Part shown: in pieces, positions 38,171-47,679 of the stretch
Layout of the letters: each line of letters starts with the position of its first letter
Position numbering within the stretch: position 1 is the stretch's first letter
From: Morganella psychrotolerans
GTDB taxonomy: Bacteria > Pseudomonadota > Gammaproteobacteria > Enterobacterales > Enterobacteriaceae
Direction of reading: 5' to 3'
Assembly: GCF_001676155.1 (NCBI RefSeq)
Contig: NZ_LZEW01000012.1
Location: 372,001 to 436,000 of the forward strand
DNA: 64,000 bases
Notes under the pieces: model-generated
What the model saw: the letters and a program-made list of their open reading frames with translations, nothing else
Databases searched by the model: none
What the model was told of the DNA's origin: nothing
Made by a program: the position numbers and the translations under genes

Positions 38171-38850
38171 TCACTGTTTTAATTGTTGAAGATGAAAAAG
38201 GTATCCGCCGTCTTCTGCGCACTGCGCTGGAAGGGGATTCCCTACGCGTTTTTGACGCTGAAAATCTGGCCCGCGGGCTGGTGGAAGCCGCGACCCGCAA
38301 ACCGGATCTGGTGATCCTCGACCTGGGATTGCCTGACGGCGACGGTATTGAGTTTGTACAACAATTCCGCCAGTGGAGCTCAGTTCCGGTTCTGGTACTT
38401 TCTGCCCGTGACGATGAGCATGATAAGATAGCTGCCCTTGATGCCGGGGCGGATGACTACATGACAAAACCCTTTAGTGTCGGGGAGTTACAGGCACGTT
38501 TGCGTGTTCTTATGCGCCGTTACCAGGGCAGTGAAAAAAATGATCCGGTGTATGAATTCGGGGATATCCGCGTGGATATTGCCGGACGTCAAATCAGCAA
38601 AGCCGGGGAAGAAGTGCATCTTACTCCGATAGAATTCCGCCTGCTGACTATTCTTATCAACCACAGCGGCAAAGTATTAACCCAGCGTTTTCTGCTCAAT
38701 GAAGTGTGGGGTCCTAATTCAGTTGAGCATGCGCATTATCTGCGTATTTATATGGGGCATTTGCGTCAGAAGCTGGAAACAGATCCTGCCCGTCCTCAGC
38801 ATTTTATTACTGAAACCGGGATCGGCTACCGGTTTATATCTGCACCTTAA
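38167..38850 (+). CDS. kdpE: KDP operon response regulator
   Basis: A 227-residue OmpR-family activator. Receiver domain with the acidic pair in VLIVEDEKGI, phospho-acceptor Asp in DLVILDLGLPDGDG (about residue 52) and Lys in YMTKPFS; C-terminal winged helix with LTPIEFRLLTILINHSGK. I start it at 38167 (ATC ACT is preceded by an initiating GTG overlapping the kdpD stop). It activates the kdp promoter, where a matching site is visible upstream of kdpF. Confidence 0.96.
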   Translation: MITVLIVEDEKGIRRLLRTALEGDSLRVFDAENLARGLVEAATRKPDLVILDLGLPDGDGIEFVQQFRQWSSVPVLVLSARDDEHDKIAALDAGADDYMTKPFSVGELQARLRVLMRRYQGSEKNDPVYEFGDIRVDIAGRQISKAGEEVHLTPIEFRLLTILINHSGKVLTQRFLLNEVWGPNSVEHAHYLRIYMGHLRQKLETDPARPQHFITETGIGYRFISAP

Positions 38851-39003
38851 ATACATTTATTTTTCTAATTCTTTTACCTCCCTCACTGTTATGACAAAAC
38901 TGTTCTGTTTTCCGTCAGATAACATCGTTTATATCAAAAAATAGTCATTTAGTGCGCCCTATAGTAAATCCATGAGTGTCAGACCAACGGATTTTTAAAT
39001 GTC

Positions 39004-39064
39004 TGTACCTGACGTCATTCAGATTGCAGCCGACGAACCTGCGGTTTGAATGAATAAGGGTCTA
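39004..39064 (+). repeat. Short (61-bp) ERIC-type element
   Basis: TGTACCTGACGTCATTC to GAATGAATAAGGGTCTA, without the central core; somewhat diverged at both ends. It ends 14 bases before the dcuB start, so it lies in the dcuB leader and may affect its mRNA. Confidence 0.8.
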
Positions 39065-39077
39065 AAAGGAGTTAGTT

Positions 39078-40418
39078 ATGGATTTTGTTATCCAGCTTAT
39101 TGTGGTGTTGATCTGTCTGTTTTACGGTGCACGAAAGGGGGGTATCGCGCTTGGGTTATTAGGCGGGATTGGTTTGGTTATACTGGTCTTTGTGTTTCAT
39201 CTCAAACCGGGAAAACCCCCGGTGGATGTCATGCTGGTGATTATTGCGGTTGTTGCAGCTTCCGCGACATTACAGGCGTCCGGCGGGCTGGATGTGATGC
39301 TCCAGATTGCTGAACGGCTGCTCAGACGTAACCCTAAGTATGTCTCAATTGTGGCACCATTTGTTACCTGTCTGCTGACCATTTTGTGCGGTACCGGGCA
39401 TGTTGTGTATACCATTTTACCGATCATTTATGATGTGGCGATTAAAAATAATATCCGTCCGGAAAGACCAATGGCGGCCAGTACGATAGGTTCCCAGATG
39501 GGCATAATCGCAAGCCCGGTGTCTGTCGCGGTGGTGTCATTAGTGGCGATGCTGGGGGATGTGACATTAAACGGAAAACATCTCGGGTTTGTTGATTTAC
39601 TGGCGATTACTATTCCGTCAACACTTATCGGAATATTATGTATCGGGATATTCAGCTGGTATCGCGGCAAAGATTTGGATAAAGACCCGGAGTTTCAGGA
39701 ATTTATTTCCAAGCCTGAAAATAAAGAATATGTGTATGGCGATACCGTCACACTGCTGGATAAAAAATTACCCCGCAGCAACTGGTTAGCGATGTGGATC
39801 TTTTTATCTTCTATTGCTGCTGTGGCGCTGATGGGCGCATTTCCTGAGCTACGGCCTGTGTTTGACGGAAAACCCCTCTCGATGGTACTGGTTATTCAAA
39901 TCTTTATGCTGTTTGCCGGTGCGCTGATTATTATTTTCACCAAAACCAAACCTGCGTCTATTTCAAAAAATGAAGTATTTCGTTCAGGGATGATTGCGAT
40001 TGTGGCGGTCTACGGTATTGCGTGGATGGCGGAAACCATGTTCGGCGCGCATTTGGATCAGATAAAAACCGTATTAGGTTCTCTGGTCACCGAATACCCG
40101 TGGGCATACGCGGTGGTATTATTGCTGGTATCAAAATTTGTAAACTCCCAGGCTGCGGCACTGGCGGCAATTGTCCCTGTTGCGCTGGCGATTGGTGTGA
40201 ATCCGGCGTATATCGTGGCATCCGCACCGGCCTGTTATGGTTATTATATTCTGCCGACTTACCCGAGTGATCTCGCGGCTATCCAGTTTGACCGTTCCGG
40301 CACCACAAAAATAGGGCGGTTTGTGATTAACCACAGCTTTATTTTTCCGGGGTTGATTGGCGTGGGTGTTTCCTGTGTATTTGGCTGGGTTTTCGCTGCA
40401 ATGTACGGATTCTTATAA
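39078..40418 (+). CDS. dcuB: Anaerobic C4-dicarboxylate antiporter DcuB
   Basis: Exchanges fumarate or malate for succinate during fumarate respiration. The 446 residues match E. coli DcuB in length and almost throughout in conserved segments, such as [40 protein letters not shown] and [20 protein letters not shown], with about twelve membrane segments. AAAAGGAG precedes the ATG. In E. coli dcuB is followed by fumB; here it is a single gene convergent with a chemoreceptor. Confidence 0.97.
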   Translation: MDFVIQLIVVLICLFYGARKGGIALGLLGGIGLVILVFVFHLKPGKPPVDVMLVIIAVVAASATLQASGGLDVMLQIAERLLRRNPKYVSIVAPFVTCLLTILCGTGHVVYTILPIIYDVAIKNNIRPERPMAASTIGSQMGIIASPVSVAVVSLVAMLGDVTLNGKHLGFVDLLAITIPSTLIGILCIGIFSWYRGKDLDKDPEFQEFISKPENKEYVYGDTVTLLDKKLPRSNWLAMWIFLSSIAAVALMGAFPELRPVFDGKPLSMVLVIQIFMLFAGALIIIFTKTKPASISKNEVFRSGMIAIVAVYGIAWMAETMFGAHLDQIKTVLGSLVTEYPWAYAVVLLLVSKFVNSQAAALAAIVPVALAIGVNPAYIVASAPACYGYYILPTYPSDLAAIQFDRSGTTKIGRFVINHSFIFPGLIGVGVSCVFGWVFAAMYGFL

Positions 40419-40434
40419 TCCTGCACTGTAACTT

Positions 40435-40465
40435 ACTGATAACGGACATTTTGTCCGTTATCAGT
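40435..40465. terminator. Hairpin between dcuB and the chemoreceptor gene
   Basis: A perfect 14-bp stem ACTGATAACGGACA / TGTCCGTTATCAGT with a three-base loop, 17 bases after the dcuB stop. There is no T tract on either strand, so it may block convergent transcription or protect mRNA ends rather than terminate alone. Confidence 0.65.
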
Positions 40466-40491
40466 AGCATCATGCATTCGTTATATTATGG

Positions 40492-42057
40492 TTAAGCTGT
40501 TGTCTTCGGTGTTTTTTCGATCCGGAACACACCGACCATTTCATTGAGTGTACCCGCCTGATCGTTGAGAGCAGAAGCCGCAGCGACTGACTGTTCAACC
40601 AGTGCCGCATTTTGCTGCGTTGCAGAATCAATCAGCCCGATAGCACTGTTTATCTGCGTTATTCCGTCTGTCTGCTCATGGCTGGCGTGCCCTATTTCAT
40701 GCAGTAATGCGTCCATCTGACTGACATTTGCAACAATCCCGCGCAATGATTCGGCGGCATCCTCCACCAGTTTCAGCCCTTCCTGTGTCTGTCCGGCTGA
40801 ATTTTCAATCAATGAACGGATCTCACTGGCAGAATCTGCACTGCGCTGCGCCAACAGACGCACTTCACCGGCTACGACAGCAAAACCGCGTCCGTGTTCA
40901 CCCGCGCGGGCGGCTTCCACGGCGGCATTCAGCGCCAGAATATTGGTCTGGAAGGCAATGGAATCAATCAGATTGATGATGTCAGACATTTTGGTGGCAG
41001 TGGCATTGATAGTGCGGATTTTTTCGGTCATCTGCTGCATCATTTCGCCATTGTGTTTTACTACCCCGGCGGTATCTGCCGACAGCGCAGTTGCTTTCTG
41101 TGTATTGGCGGCGGTGTTTTTGACTGTTGCGGTTATTTGCTCCATTGAGGCCGCCGTTTCTTCCACAGAGCCCGCCTGTTCTTCTGTGCGCGCCGCCAGG
41201 TTCTGGTTACCGGCCATAATCTGCTCTGCCGTGGCAGACAAACTTTCAGAGCCGTTTTTCACTTCGCGGACAATATCCTGAAGATGTAACTGCATTTCAG
41301 ACAGCGCCTGTAACAGGACGCCGGTTTCATCTTTATGTGTGGTGTTTATATGCTGTGTCAGATCACCCTCTGCAATTGCTCTGGCAAAACGGACGGCTTC
41401 ATCAAGCGGGCCGGTAATGGTACGGACAATAATTCTGGCGAGGACGGCACTGATGATAATACTGATAGCCGTCAGTGTGAGCAGCAGAGCGCGGTTGGTT
41501 TTAAAATTACTTTCCAGTTGGCTTCCCGCACTTTTCATATGGTTATCCTGTAGCGCAATCAGCTGCATTACATTCTCGCGGTATGCCCGCTGGATCCCCG
41601 TAGTGGTATTGAGCATTTCATTAATAGCCGCCTGACTATCATCACTTTGCATATATTGCGTCATCCGGCGCTGTGAACTGAGGTATTGCTGGCGGACTGA
41701 ACGGATCTCTTTAAGGATGCGCTGAGAGGTTTCATCTTTGAGTTGCTCACCCAGTTCATCGAGTATCAGGGTGATTTTCTTACTGGTTTCAGATGCACCA
41801 GCAGCCATCTGCCGGATCTGCGGATTCTTGTCGTCCAGTAGTCTGAGTTGCTGAATCCCCACAAAATCATGAAAATAATCAATCAGTAAGTTCGCTTTTA
41901 CTGTCACCGGATAGTCATTTTCCAGCACATCCCGGATGCCATCATCTGCTTTATTCAGACTGATAATGGAAAGCGCTGAGCTGATAATCATCAGCAATAT
42001 TGAAAAACCAAAAGCCACAAAGAGTTTCGTACTGATTTTCATGCTGTGCAAAAGCAT
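40492..42057 (-). CDS. Methyl-accepting chemotaxis protein
   Basis: A 521-residue chemoreceptor: first membrane helix (about 11-32), a periplasmic four-helix-bundle ligand domain (about 35-190), second helix (about 193-212), HAMP domain, and a signalling domain with the conserved hairpin tip [20 protein letters not shown]. The C-terminus ends [11 protein letters not shown] and lacks the NWETF-type pentapeptide that tethers CheR/CheB, so adaptation would rely on other receptors. The start at 42057 follows CCGGAGG. A sigma-28 promoter lies just upstream. The ligand cannot be told from sequence. Confidence 0.95.
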   Translation of the reverse strand: MLLHSMKISTKLFVAFGFSILLMIISSALSIISLNKADDGIRDVLENDYPVTVKANLLIDYFHDFVGIQQLRLLDDKNPQIRQMAAGASETSKKITLILDELGEQLKDETSQRILKEIRSVRQQYLSSQRRMTQYMQSDDSQAAINEMLNTTTGIQRAYRENVMQLIALQDNHMKSAGSQLESNFKTNRALLLTLTAISIIISAVLARIIVRTITGPLDEAVRFARAIAEGDLTQHINTTHKDETGVLLQALSEMQLHLQDIVREVKNGSESLSATAEQIMAGNQNLAARTEEQAGSVEETAASMEQITATVKNTAANTQKATALSADTAGVVKHNGEMMQQMTEKIRTINATATKMSDIINLIDSIAFQTNILALNAAVEAARAGEHGRGFAVVAGEVRLLAQRSADSASEIRSLIENSAGQTQEGLKLVEDAAESLRGIVANVSQMDALLHEIGHASHEQTDGITQINSAIGLIDSATQQNAALVEQSVAAASALNDQAGTLNEMVGVFRIEKTPKTTA

Positions 42058-42087
42058 CGTTCCTCCGGATACTCATTAAATGACTTA

Positions 42088-42114
42088 TTATCGGTAATCA
42101 TATTGGAAACTTTA
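42088..42114 (-). promoter_or_regulatory. Sigma-28 (FliA) flagellar-class promoter
   Basis: On the minus strand TAAAGTTT is followed after exactly 11 bases by ACCGATAA, matching the FliA consensus (TAAAGTTT-N11-GCCGATAA) at all but one position. Transcription would begin some 25 bases before the chemoreceptor start codon. Confidence 0.9.
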
Positions 42115-42501
42115 TAAATTAATTAGGTTTACTTATAACGCACCCTGATATTGATAAAAATGTTATTTCTTTCGTAGTGCTGTCTTTCTTTTAAAGCGTA
42201 ATCAGCGATGTTAAAGGTGAAATAGTTATCATTTGTTGATATTTAGTGCTGATTTTTTGTGTGCGGGTGATATTAAAAAATATGGCGTATTCTTTTTTTA
42301 TCTCAGTTTATCCATAAGAAAATAATGCTTATTTTTCTGAAAAATAAGCATTATTTCTGTTTTTTTTCATAAACAGAAAGCGACAATACTTTCCTTACAG
42401 CATAAAAAGTAAATTTTATACTGATAATTTCGTTGTTGATTTTACGACCGGATTTCAATGTACTTATCAGTACATTTACAGCGTCAACCAGAGAGACAAT
42501 T
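42115..42501. other. AT-rich intergenic region with two palindromes
   Basis: No open frame. It holds a perfect 17-bp inverted repeat with a three-base loop (arms 42320-42336 and 42340-42356, AAATAATGCTTATTTTT) and a smaller 8-bp one (AATGTACT / AGTACATT, 42458-42477). The second lies 25 bases before the remnant gene's ATG, where an operator would be expected. Confidence 0.6.
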
Positions 42502-42616
42502 ATGGAAAATAATAAAAAAAATTATTCGCGGCGGAACCTTTATTACGATGGATGAATCATACGGCGATATTGTGAACGGGGTGTATGGCCAGGGCATGCA
42601 GATTTATGACTTTTAG
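42502..42616 (+). pseudogene. N-terminal remnant of an amidohydrolase-like gene, one apparent frameshift
   Basis: After removing one A from A8 at 42514-42521, the ATG at 42502 (AGAGAG upstream) opens a 37-codon frame: KKIIRGGTFITMDESYGDI, the recognisable start of metal-dependent amidohydrolases/chlorohydrolases. It then diverges and stops at 42616. Families with this start are usually 400-500 residues, so almost the whole body is missing. A rho-independent terminator follows 17 bases later, as if an internal deletion joined the gene's beginning to its end. A short real peptide is the alternative. Confidence 0.5.
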
Positions 42617-42632
42617 CCTGCCCTGCCATTTC

Positions 42633-42669
42633 GGGTATTTCCGGTGTAGTACCGGCAATACCCTTTTTT
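42633..42669 (+). terminator. Rho-independent terminator after the amidohydrolase remnant
   Basis: Stem GGGTATT...AATACCC with an inner CCGG/CCGG pairing, followed by six T. It points on the plus strand, towards the end of the receptor gene. Confidence 0.75.
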
Positions 42670-42683
42670 ATATCTGCGATCGG

Positions 42684-44888
42684 TTACCAGTGAACTGTCA
42701 GTGTTGTGGTTATCTGTCGATCATTGCCCCAACTGCATGCGGCATCCGTAAAACAGGATGCAACATAATGCTTATTGAATAAATTATTAATATTCAATGC
42801 AATTTCCGCATCGTCAACAGCGGGCAGATTATCCAGTTTGTAACGCAGCATCAGGTCAGTCACGGTGTACGCCGGAACTGTGAAACTGTTTGCATCATCC
42901 CCTTGTGTTTTGCCGTTATAGCGAACCCCGCCACCGACTGTCACACCATTGAGCGGTGCATTGTCAAAAGTATAATCTGTCCATAATGATGCTGTGTGCA
43001 TTGGCACCATAGCAGGGTGATTATTTGCATTTTCCTGCTGCTGCCGGAACCGGGTATCGGTATAGGCGTAACCGGCGATCAGGTTCCAGTTATAGGTGAG
43101 TGCAGCTTTGCTTTCCAGTTCAATACCACGTGAGCGGATCTCCCCGCCCTGAACACTGAAAAACGGATTGAGCGGGTCGCGGTGCAGGTTGTTATCTTTT
43201 GTCAGTTCATACACGGCAAGCGTGGCAGAGAGTGCCGAATTATCCGGCAGAAATTTCAGTCCGGCCTCATACTGTTTGCCGCGTGAAGGATTAAGCGGCT
43301 TACCGCTGACCGTCGCTGCGGTACTCGGCTCGAAGGACTCGCTGTAGCTGAAATATGGCGCAAAGCCGTAAGGCAACTGATAATTTACCCCGCCGCGCCA
43401 GGTGAACTCCCGGTCAGTCTGATGATGATTGGTGTCTTCTCCGCTCATATTGTCATGGCTGCGGGATTTACTGACGTTTTCGTCATAGCGTCCGCCGAGG
43501 GTGAGTGTCCAGTCCTGCCAGAAAAGCTGCTCCTGGGCATAAATCCCCGTCTGACGGTTCTTATTCACCGTGTTTGCCTGTGCCAGCGGCATGGTGGTCA
43601 GATTGCCGTACTGCGGTGAGCGCAGATCCAGCGGTGCTGCAACACCCATCTCATTAGTCATGCGGTTGCGCAGCTGAGAGTAATCCAGCCCCAGCAATAG
43701 GGTATTTTTCCAGCCATTGCCGCTGATGTTATGAATGGCGTGGGTATCTGTCACCAGTCCGGTAAGCCGCTCATTATTGATAATATGATTGCGGGCAAGG
43801 GTGGAGGTGAGATCCTGCTGTGGCACGCCGTAACAGGCCATCGGATTACTGCTGCATAATCCGCCGCCGTAAATTGTACGCCAGTTAGTGCTTATCTGCT
43901 GATAGCGCGCACCCTGATGAAATGACCAGTTTTCATTGAAAGTATGGTCAAACTGCCAGCCGAATAAGCGCTGCTGCCGTTCAAAGCGGTTGTAGCCGGG
44001 TTCACCTTCATTAAAACCGGTACTTAGTTTGCCGGTCGCACCACTGTCAACTGTCCCTTCGCGCGGCAGCCAGCCGTAATAGCCATTGCGCGGGGCATTC
44101 ATTGCCTGCGCCGTGAGCAGTAATGATGTGGCATCATCCGGCTGCCAGAGGTACGAGCCCTGTAATGCATAATAGCGTTCCCGCTCGCCCTGTTGTTGCT
44201 GATGCTGGTCGTGGATTGTCCCGGTCAGCCGGTACGCCTGTGTTTCATCGTCATTAAGGGCATCACTGAAATCAAACCCGGTCTGCCATAAATGATGGTT
44301 CCCCGCCTGTAACCGGACTTCCCGCAGCGGTGTCATCTGCGGGCGTTTGGAGGTCATTGTTACCACGCCGCCCGGATTGGACTGACCATAAATCACAGAT
44401 GCCGGACCTTTGATGACATCAATCCGCTGCATAAACTCCGGCAACATGCGGCTTTCTGCATACATATCACCCTGAACTTTTAATCCGTCCAGATAGATGT
44501 TCTGACTGACATTATGGAAGCCGCGCATCATGACACTGTCAAACACGGAGGAACTGCCGGAGGTGCCGGTGACAACACCGGGTGTATATCCCAGTGCCTG
44601 TTTAAGTGTTGATGCGCCGCGTGCGGTGACTTCCTCCTCACTGATAACAGAAACGGAAGACGGCACTTTATTCAGTGGTGTGGCGGTTTTTGTGGCACTG
44701 TCGCTGTAGGTGGCATGATAGGTTCCGTTACTCTCAAGCGGATTGGCTGTCACAGGTGCGGCGGTCACGATTATTTCATCAGGCGCGGCATGACAGGCAC
44801 CGGCAATCAGTAAGGCGGGTAGTGATAACCGGAAAAGTGATAACCGGAAAAGAGAGCCGGAAAGGGAAGGGCGGTGAGGTGCAGTCAT
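42684..44888 (-). CDS. TonB-dependent siderophore receptor (ferrichrome/ferrioxamine type)
   Basis: Outer-membrane gated barrel, 734 residues. After a signal peptide (cleavage after CHA near residue 35) come a weak TonB box (DEIIVTA), a plug domain (about 70-175, with VMMRGFHNVSQNIYLDGLKV and RIDVIKGPASVIYGQSNPGG), and a 22-strand barrel ending in Trp. The sequence belongs to the FhuA/FoxA/FhuE hydroxamate group, which I infer from plug motifs such as KGPASVIYGQSNPGGVV; the exact ligand is uncertain. The signal peptide contains a duplicated LFRLS from a 15-base tandem repeat. A Fur box lies just upstream. No siderophore ABC genes are adjacent. Confidence 0.93.
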   Translation of the reverse strand: MTAPHRPSLSGSLFRLSLFRLSLPALLIAGACHAAPDEIIVTAAPVTANPLESNGTYHATYSDSATKTATPLNKVPSSVSVISEEEVTARGASTLKQALGYTPGVVTGTSGSSSVFDSVMMRGFHNVSQNIYLDGLKVQGDMYAESRMLPEFMQRIDVIKGPASVIYGQSNPGGVVTMTSKRPQMTPLREVRLQAGNHHLWQTGFDFSDALNDDETQAYRLTGTIHDQHQQQQGERERYYALQGSYLWQPDDATSLLLTAQAMNAPRNGYYGWLPREGTVDSGATGKLSTGFNEGEPGYNRFERQQRLFGWQFDHTFNENWSFHQGARYQQISTNWRTIYGGGLCSSNPMACYGVPQQDLTSTLARNHIINNERLTGLVTDTHAIHNISGNGWKNTLLLGLDYSQLRNRMTNEMGVAAPLDLRSPQYGNLTTMPLAQANTVNKNRQTGIYAQEQLFWQDWTLTLGGRYDENVSKSRSHDNMSGEDTNHHQTDREFTWRGGVNYQLPYGFAPYFSYSESFEPSTAATVSGKPLNPSRGKQYEAGLKFLPDNSALSATLAVYELTKDNNLHRDPLNPFFSVQGGEIRSRGIELESKAALTYNWNLIAGYAYTDTRFRQQQENANNHPAMVPMHTASLWTDYTFDNAPLNGVTVGGGVRYNGKTQGDDANSFTVPAYTVTDLMLRYKLDNLPAVDDAEIALNINNLFNKHYVASCFTDAACSWGNDRQITTTLTVHW

Positions 44889-44904
44889 AAAAAAAATCTC
44901 ATTT

Positions 44905-44923
44905 GAATGATAATTATTACCGT
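44905..44923 (-). promoter_or_regulatory. Fur box upstream of the siderophore receptor
   Basis: GAATGATAATTATTACCGT matches the 19-base Fur consensus (GATAATGATAATCATTATC) in its NAT-triplet pattern and centres about 25 bases before the start codon, so iron-loaded Fur should block transcription. Confidence 0.82.
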
Positions 44924-45004
44924 TATAAGTAAAAAAAAAAGGGATAACGGGCCGGTAATAAGAAAAGGCTGCCGGTGGCAGCCATAAAGAATGAACTCAG
45001 TGAA

Positions 45005-46429
45005 TTACTCAGTATTGGTATGCGGGTGCGGTTTCCTCAGAAAGAACGCCAGTGCCAGAGACAGGAAACCGAGCAGAAGGATGAACCAGAACACGGCGTG
45101 AAGTCCCGCCGCCAGTGCGCTGGTTTCGCCGTGCTCCGGGAACGCGGCATACGTCTTTTCGCGGTAAAAGGACATCAGCGTGATAGCCATGGCAGTACCC
45201 ACCGCGCCGGCGACCTGATAAAAGGTATTCCAGACGGCAGATCCATCAGCATACAGGCTTGCCGGTAATGCGCTCAGTGCGGTGGTTTGCGCAGGCATAA
45301 TCACGCAGGTCACACCGAGACAGAGAAACATAAAGGCAACAACGATGTGCCAGATTTGTGCGGACTCACCAACTGAAAACAGAAACAGAGCAGCACTTGC
45401 CAGCATAAAGAGTGATCCTGTCACGACAAACGGACGGGCATCGAAGCGGTTATAGAGCAGACCAATCAGCGGGGAAAATATGACGTTAATAATATTACCC
45501 GGCAGCAGCAGTACCCCGGCGAGAGCAGCGCTCAGCATCAGCACATCTTTCAGGAAGAGTGGCAGGATGATCGCGGCACAGAGTACGCTCATCATACTCA
45601 GGATCATCAGCAGCAGACCAATGACAAACATTGGCTGGCGGAATACATCCGGATGGATCATCGGCGTTTTCATTACAACCTGGCGGCGGGCAAATACGCC
45701 TAAGCAAATGAGTCCTGCCAGTAATGATCCCCACACCTGCGGGCTGCTCAGGCTGTGTTCCGCCATAATTGCCAGTCCGTATATCACGCCGCTGAACCCG
45801 GCGGAGGAGAGCAGCAGTGAGAAAATATCAATACGTGGCCGGGTTATCTCCCCTATAGGTGCCATCGCTTTCAGCGCGAGCAGAATGACGGCAACATACG
45901 CCAGTGCGCTCAGCCAGAAAATTGCATGCCAGCTGAATCCCGTGAGGATAAATCCGGAGAGTGTGGGTCCCAGCGCGGGTGCCAGTGTGATGGCTATCCC
46001 GACCATACCCATCACCATTCCCCGCTGATAGACAGGGAAAATCAGCAGTGCGGCGCTCAGCAGCACAGGCAGTACAACACCGGTGCCGACAGCCTGGATA
46101 ACCCGCCCGAGCAGCAGCACGGTAAAGCCGGGTGCGAAAGCCGCAATCAGGCAACCGGCGAGTGAAACCGCCAGTGCATTGAGGATCAGCGTGCGGGTGT
46201 TAAACCAGCGCACCAGAAAGGCAGACACCGGCACGAAAACAGCCAGGGTGAGAAGGTAGCCGGTCACCAGCCACTGTGCCTGTCCGGCAGAAAGTATAAA
46301 TTCGCTCATCAGATTGGTGAGCGCCATATTTAATGCGGTTTCCCCGAACAGCCCGATAAATGTCCCGGCCATCAGTACGCTGAGCATCATTTTCGGGTAG
46401 CGTACCTGTTGTTGTGCTTCTGTTGTCAC
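45005..46429 (-). CDS. MFS multidrug exporter, DHA2 family (EmrB-like)
   Basis: A 474-residue major-facilitator protein with about 13-14 membrane segments. Motif A-like and motif C (GIAITLAPALGPTLSGFIL) are visible, which mark drug:H+ antiporters, together with the N-terminal WLVTGYLLTLAVFVPVSAFL. It is divergent from a MarR regulator, and two matching palindromes occupy the shared promoter region, so the regulator probably represses it until an effector binds. No membrane-fusion partner is next to it. The substrate is unknown. Confidence 0.92.
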   Translation of the reverse strand: MTTEAQQQVRYPKMMLSVLMAGTFIGLFGETALNMALTNLMSEFILSAGQAQWLVTGYLLTLAVFVPVSAFLVRWFNTRTLILNALAVSLAGCLIAAFAPGFTVLLLGRVIQAVGTGVVLPVLLSAALLIFPVYQRGMVMGMVGIAITLAPALGPTLSGFILTGFSWHAIFWLSALAYVAVILLALKAMAPIGEITRPRIDIFSLLLSSAGFSGVIYGLAIMAEHSLSSPQVWGSLLAGLICLGVFARRQVVMKTPMIHPDVFRQPMFVIGLLLMILSMMSVLCAAIILPLFLKDVLMLSAALAGVLLLPGNIINVIFSPLIGLLYNRFDARPFVVTGSLFMLASAALFLFSVGESAQIWHIVVAFMFLCLGVTCVIMPAQTTALSALPASLYADGSAVWNTFYQVAGAVGTAMAITLMSFYREKTYAAFPEHGETSALAAGLHAVFWFILLLGFLSLALAFFLRKPHPHTNTE

Positions 46430-46447
46430 GTTATTTCCTCTGTTTCA

Positions 46448-46460
46448 TCAACCTGGTTGA
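46448..46460. promoter_or_regulatory. MarR-type operator 1
   Basis: TCAACCTGGTTGA, a 13-base near-perfect palindrome located 19 bases upstream of the exporter start codon, overlapping its leader. Confidence 0.72.
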
Positions 46461-46493
46461 CGGTGAGGAAAATAACGCATTTTGAGATAATGG

Positions 46494-46506
46494 TCAACTT
46501 GGTTGA
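46494..46506. promoter_or_regulatory. MarR-type operator 2
   Basis: TCAACTTGGTTGA, the same palindrome as the site 46 bases away (extended to GTCAAC...GTTGAC), about 47 bases before the MarR start codon. Two equal sites in a divergent promoter fit repression of both genes. Confidence 0.72.
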
Positions 46507-46552
46507 CGTGGTGTTTTTGCTATACTGCACAAAAAAGAAAAGGGGTGGCTGA

Positions 46553-46990
46553 GTGAAAATTGCGTTGAATGAACTGGATTTCGTCGATTTAATCAGTGAG
46601 CGGCACACATTGCTCCGTGAGCGGATAGATACCTGCTGGAATGCACAGAGTAAGATCCGCATGGGAACATCGGAATGGTATATCCTCTCAAGGATTAGTG
46701 ATCAGCCGGTGTCCATTGCGACTATTTCTGCGACTGTCACTATCTCCCGCCAGGCTATTCATAAATTTATCCGTCAGCTGGAAGAAAAAGGGCTGATTAC
46801 GGTTTTTGATTTGCAGGACAGTAAAAAACTGAAAGGCGTCAAAATGACCGCACACGGGCAGCGGTGCTATGACGCGTACGAAGCCATCAAAGTTTCACTG
46901 TGTGATGAGATAGGCGCGGCAATCGGGCATGAGAATGTCGCCCTCATGACCCGGTTATTGCAGCAGCCCTGGTTCGGGGAAAAAGCGTGA
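46553..46990 (+). CDS. MarR-family transcriptional regulator
   Basis: A 145-residue winged-helix dimer of the MarR family, starting with GTG at 46553 (AAGGGGTGG upstream). The recognition region is SIATISATVTISRQAIHKFI, followed by the wing LEEKGLITVFDLQDSKK. It is transcribed away from the exporter gene, with paired palindromic operators between, so it is most likely the exporter's local repressor and autoregulated. Confidence 0.9.
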   Translation: MKIALNELDFVDLISERHTLLRERIDTCWNAQSKIRMGTSEWYILSRISDQPVSIATISATVTISRQAIHKFIRQLEEKGLITVFDLQDSKKLKGVKMTAHGQRCYDAYEAIKVSLCDEIGAAIGHENVALMTRLLQQPWFGEKA

Positions 46991-46998
46991 TGTATCTG

Positions 46999-47433
46999 TT
47001 ACGGGCAGACGACATCACTGTATGTCAGTGTCAGGCTGGTGGAAGACAGCCAGCCGACTAAACAATCTGTCAGTTGGTCTTTATCATCAAATCCGTGCTT
47101 TTCTGCCTGCTCACATAAACGCTGCCATAAAATACCTTCCTGTTCAGGGATTTGTCTGTGCAATCGCATAGCAGCGGTGAGTTTCTCACTGACTTCCTGC
47201 GGTTGCGGGAAGCGTGCAAGTGAGTGAGCATACAAGCAGTGCAAATCAGCATGTAACTGTGCAATTTGTTCCTCCCCGTAGTTCAGTAACGTCCCGGCCT
47301 GCGTCACAGCAGACAGTGATAACGGCTGTTTGTCCGTCTCTTTTTCTATCGCGCCGCACCCCGGTAATGGTATATCCGCCAGAGCGGCCTGCAACATAAT
47401 GCAGAGATGATTATTGCTATCGATATTATTCAT
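46999..47433 (-). CDS. Hypothetical protein, 144 residues
   Basis: A soluble, helical-looking protein with five Cys, including CGAIE and a C-terminal SDVVCP, and no signal sequence or membrane segment. Codon usage is like neighbouring core genes and the frame is clean, which supports a real gene. I recognise no family. It is convergent with the marR-like gene, its stop lying eight bases from that gene's stop, and probably a single-gene unit with a promoter in 47434-47600. Confidence 0.65.
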   Translation of the reverse strand: MNNIDSNNHLCIMLQAALADIPLPGCGAIEKETDKQPLSLSAVTQAGTLLNYGEEQIAQLHADLHCLYAHSLARFPQPQEVSEKLTAAMRLHRQIPEQEGILWQRLCEQAEKHGFDDKDQLTDCLVGWLSSTSLTLTYSDVVCP

Positions 47434-47679
47434 GTCTGTCTCCGGACGTGTTGTGGCGATGCCTGTTGTTCTGCGGGTGATACTAGCGTGCAGAAAAAAC
47501 GATGCTTCGCTGCCGGGCGAAATACCCTGTCAGATATCATGAAGAAAAGGAAAATCCAGAACACTCCGCTTGTTGCTTTTTAAGTATTCACTTATAAATC
47601 AGGCAATCGTGTTTTGTTGCGTAACGCATCAGATACCAGGCTGCGCATCATAAAATAAGTTTATTTACAGGAGTTATAA

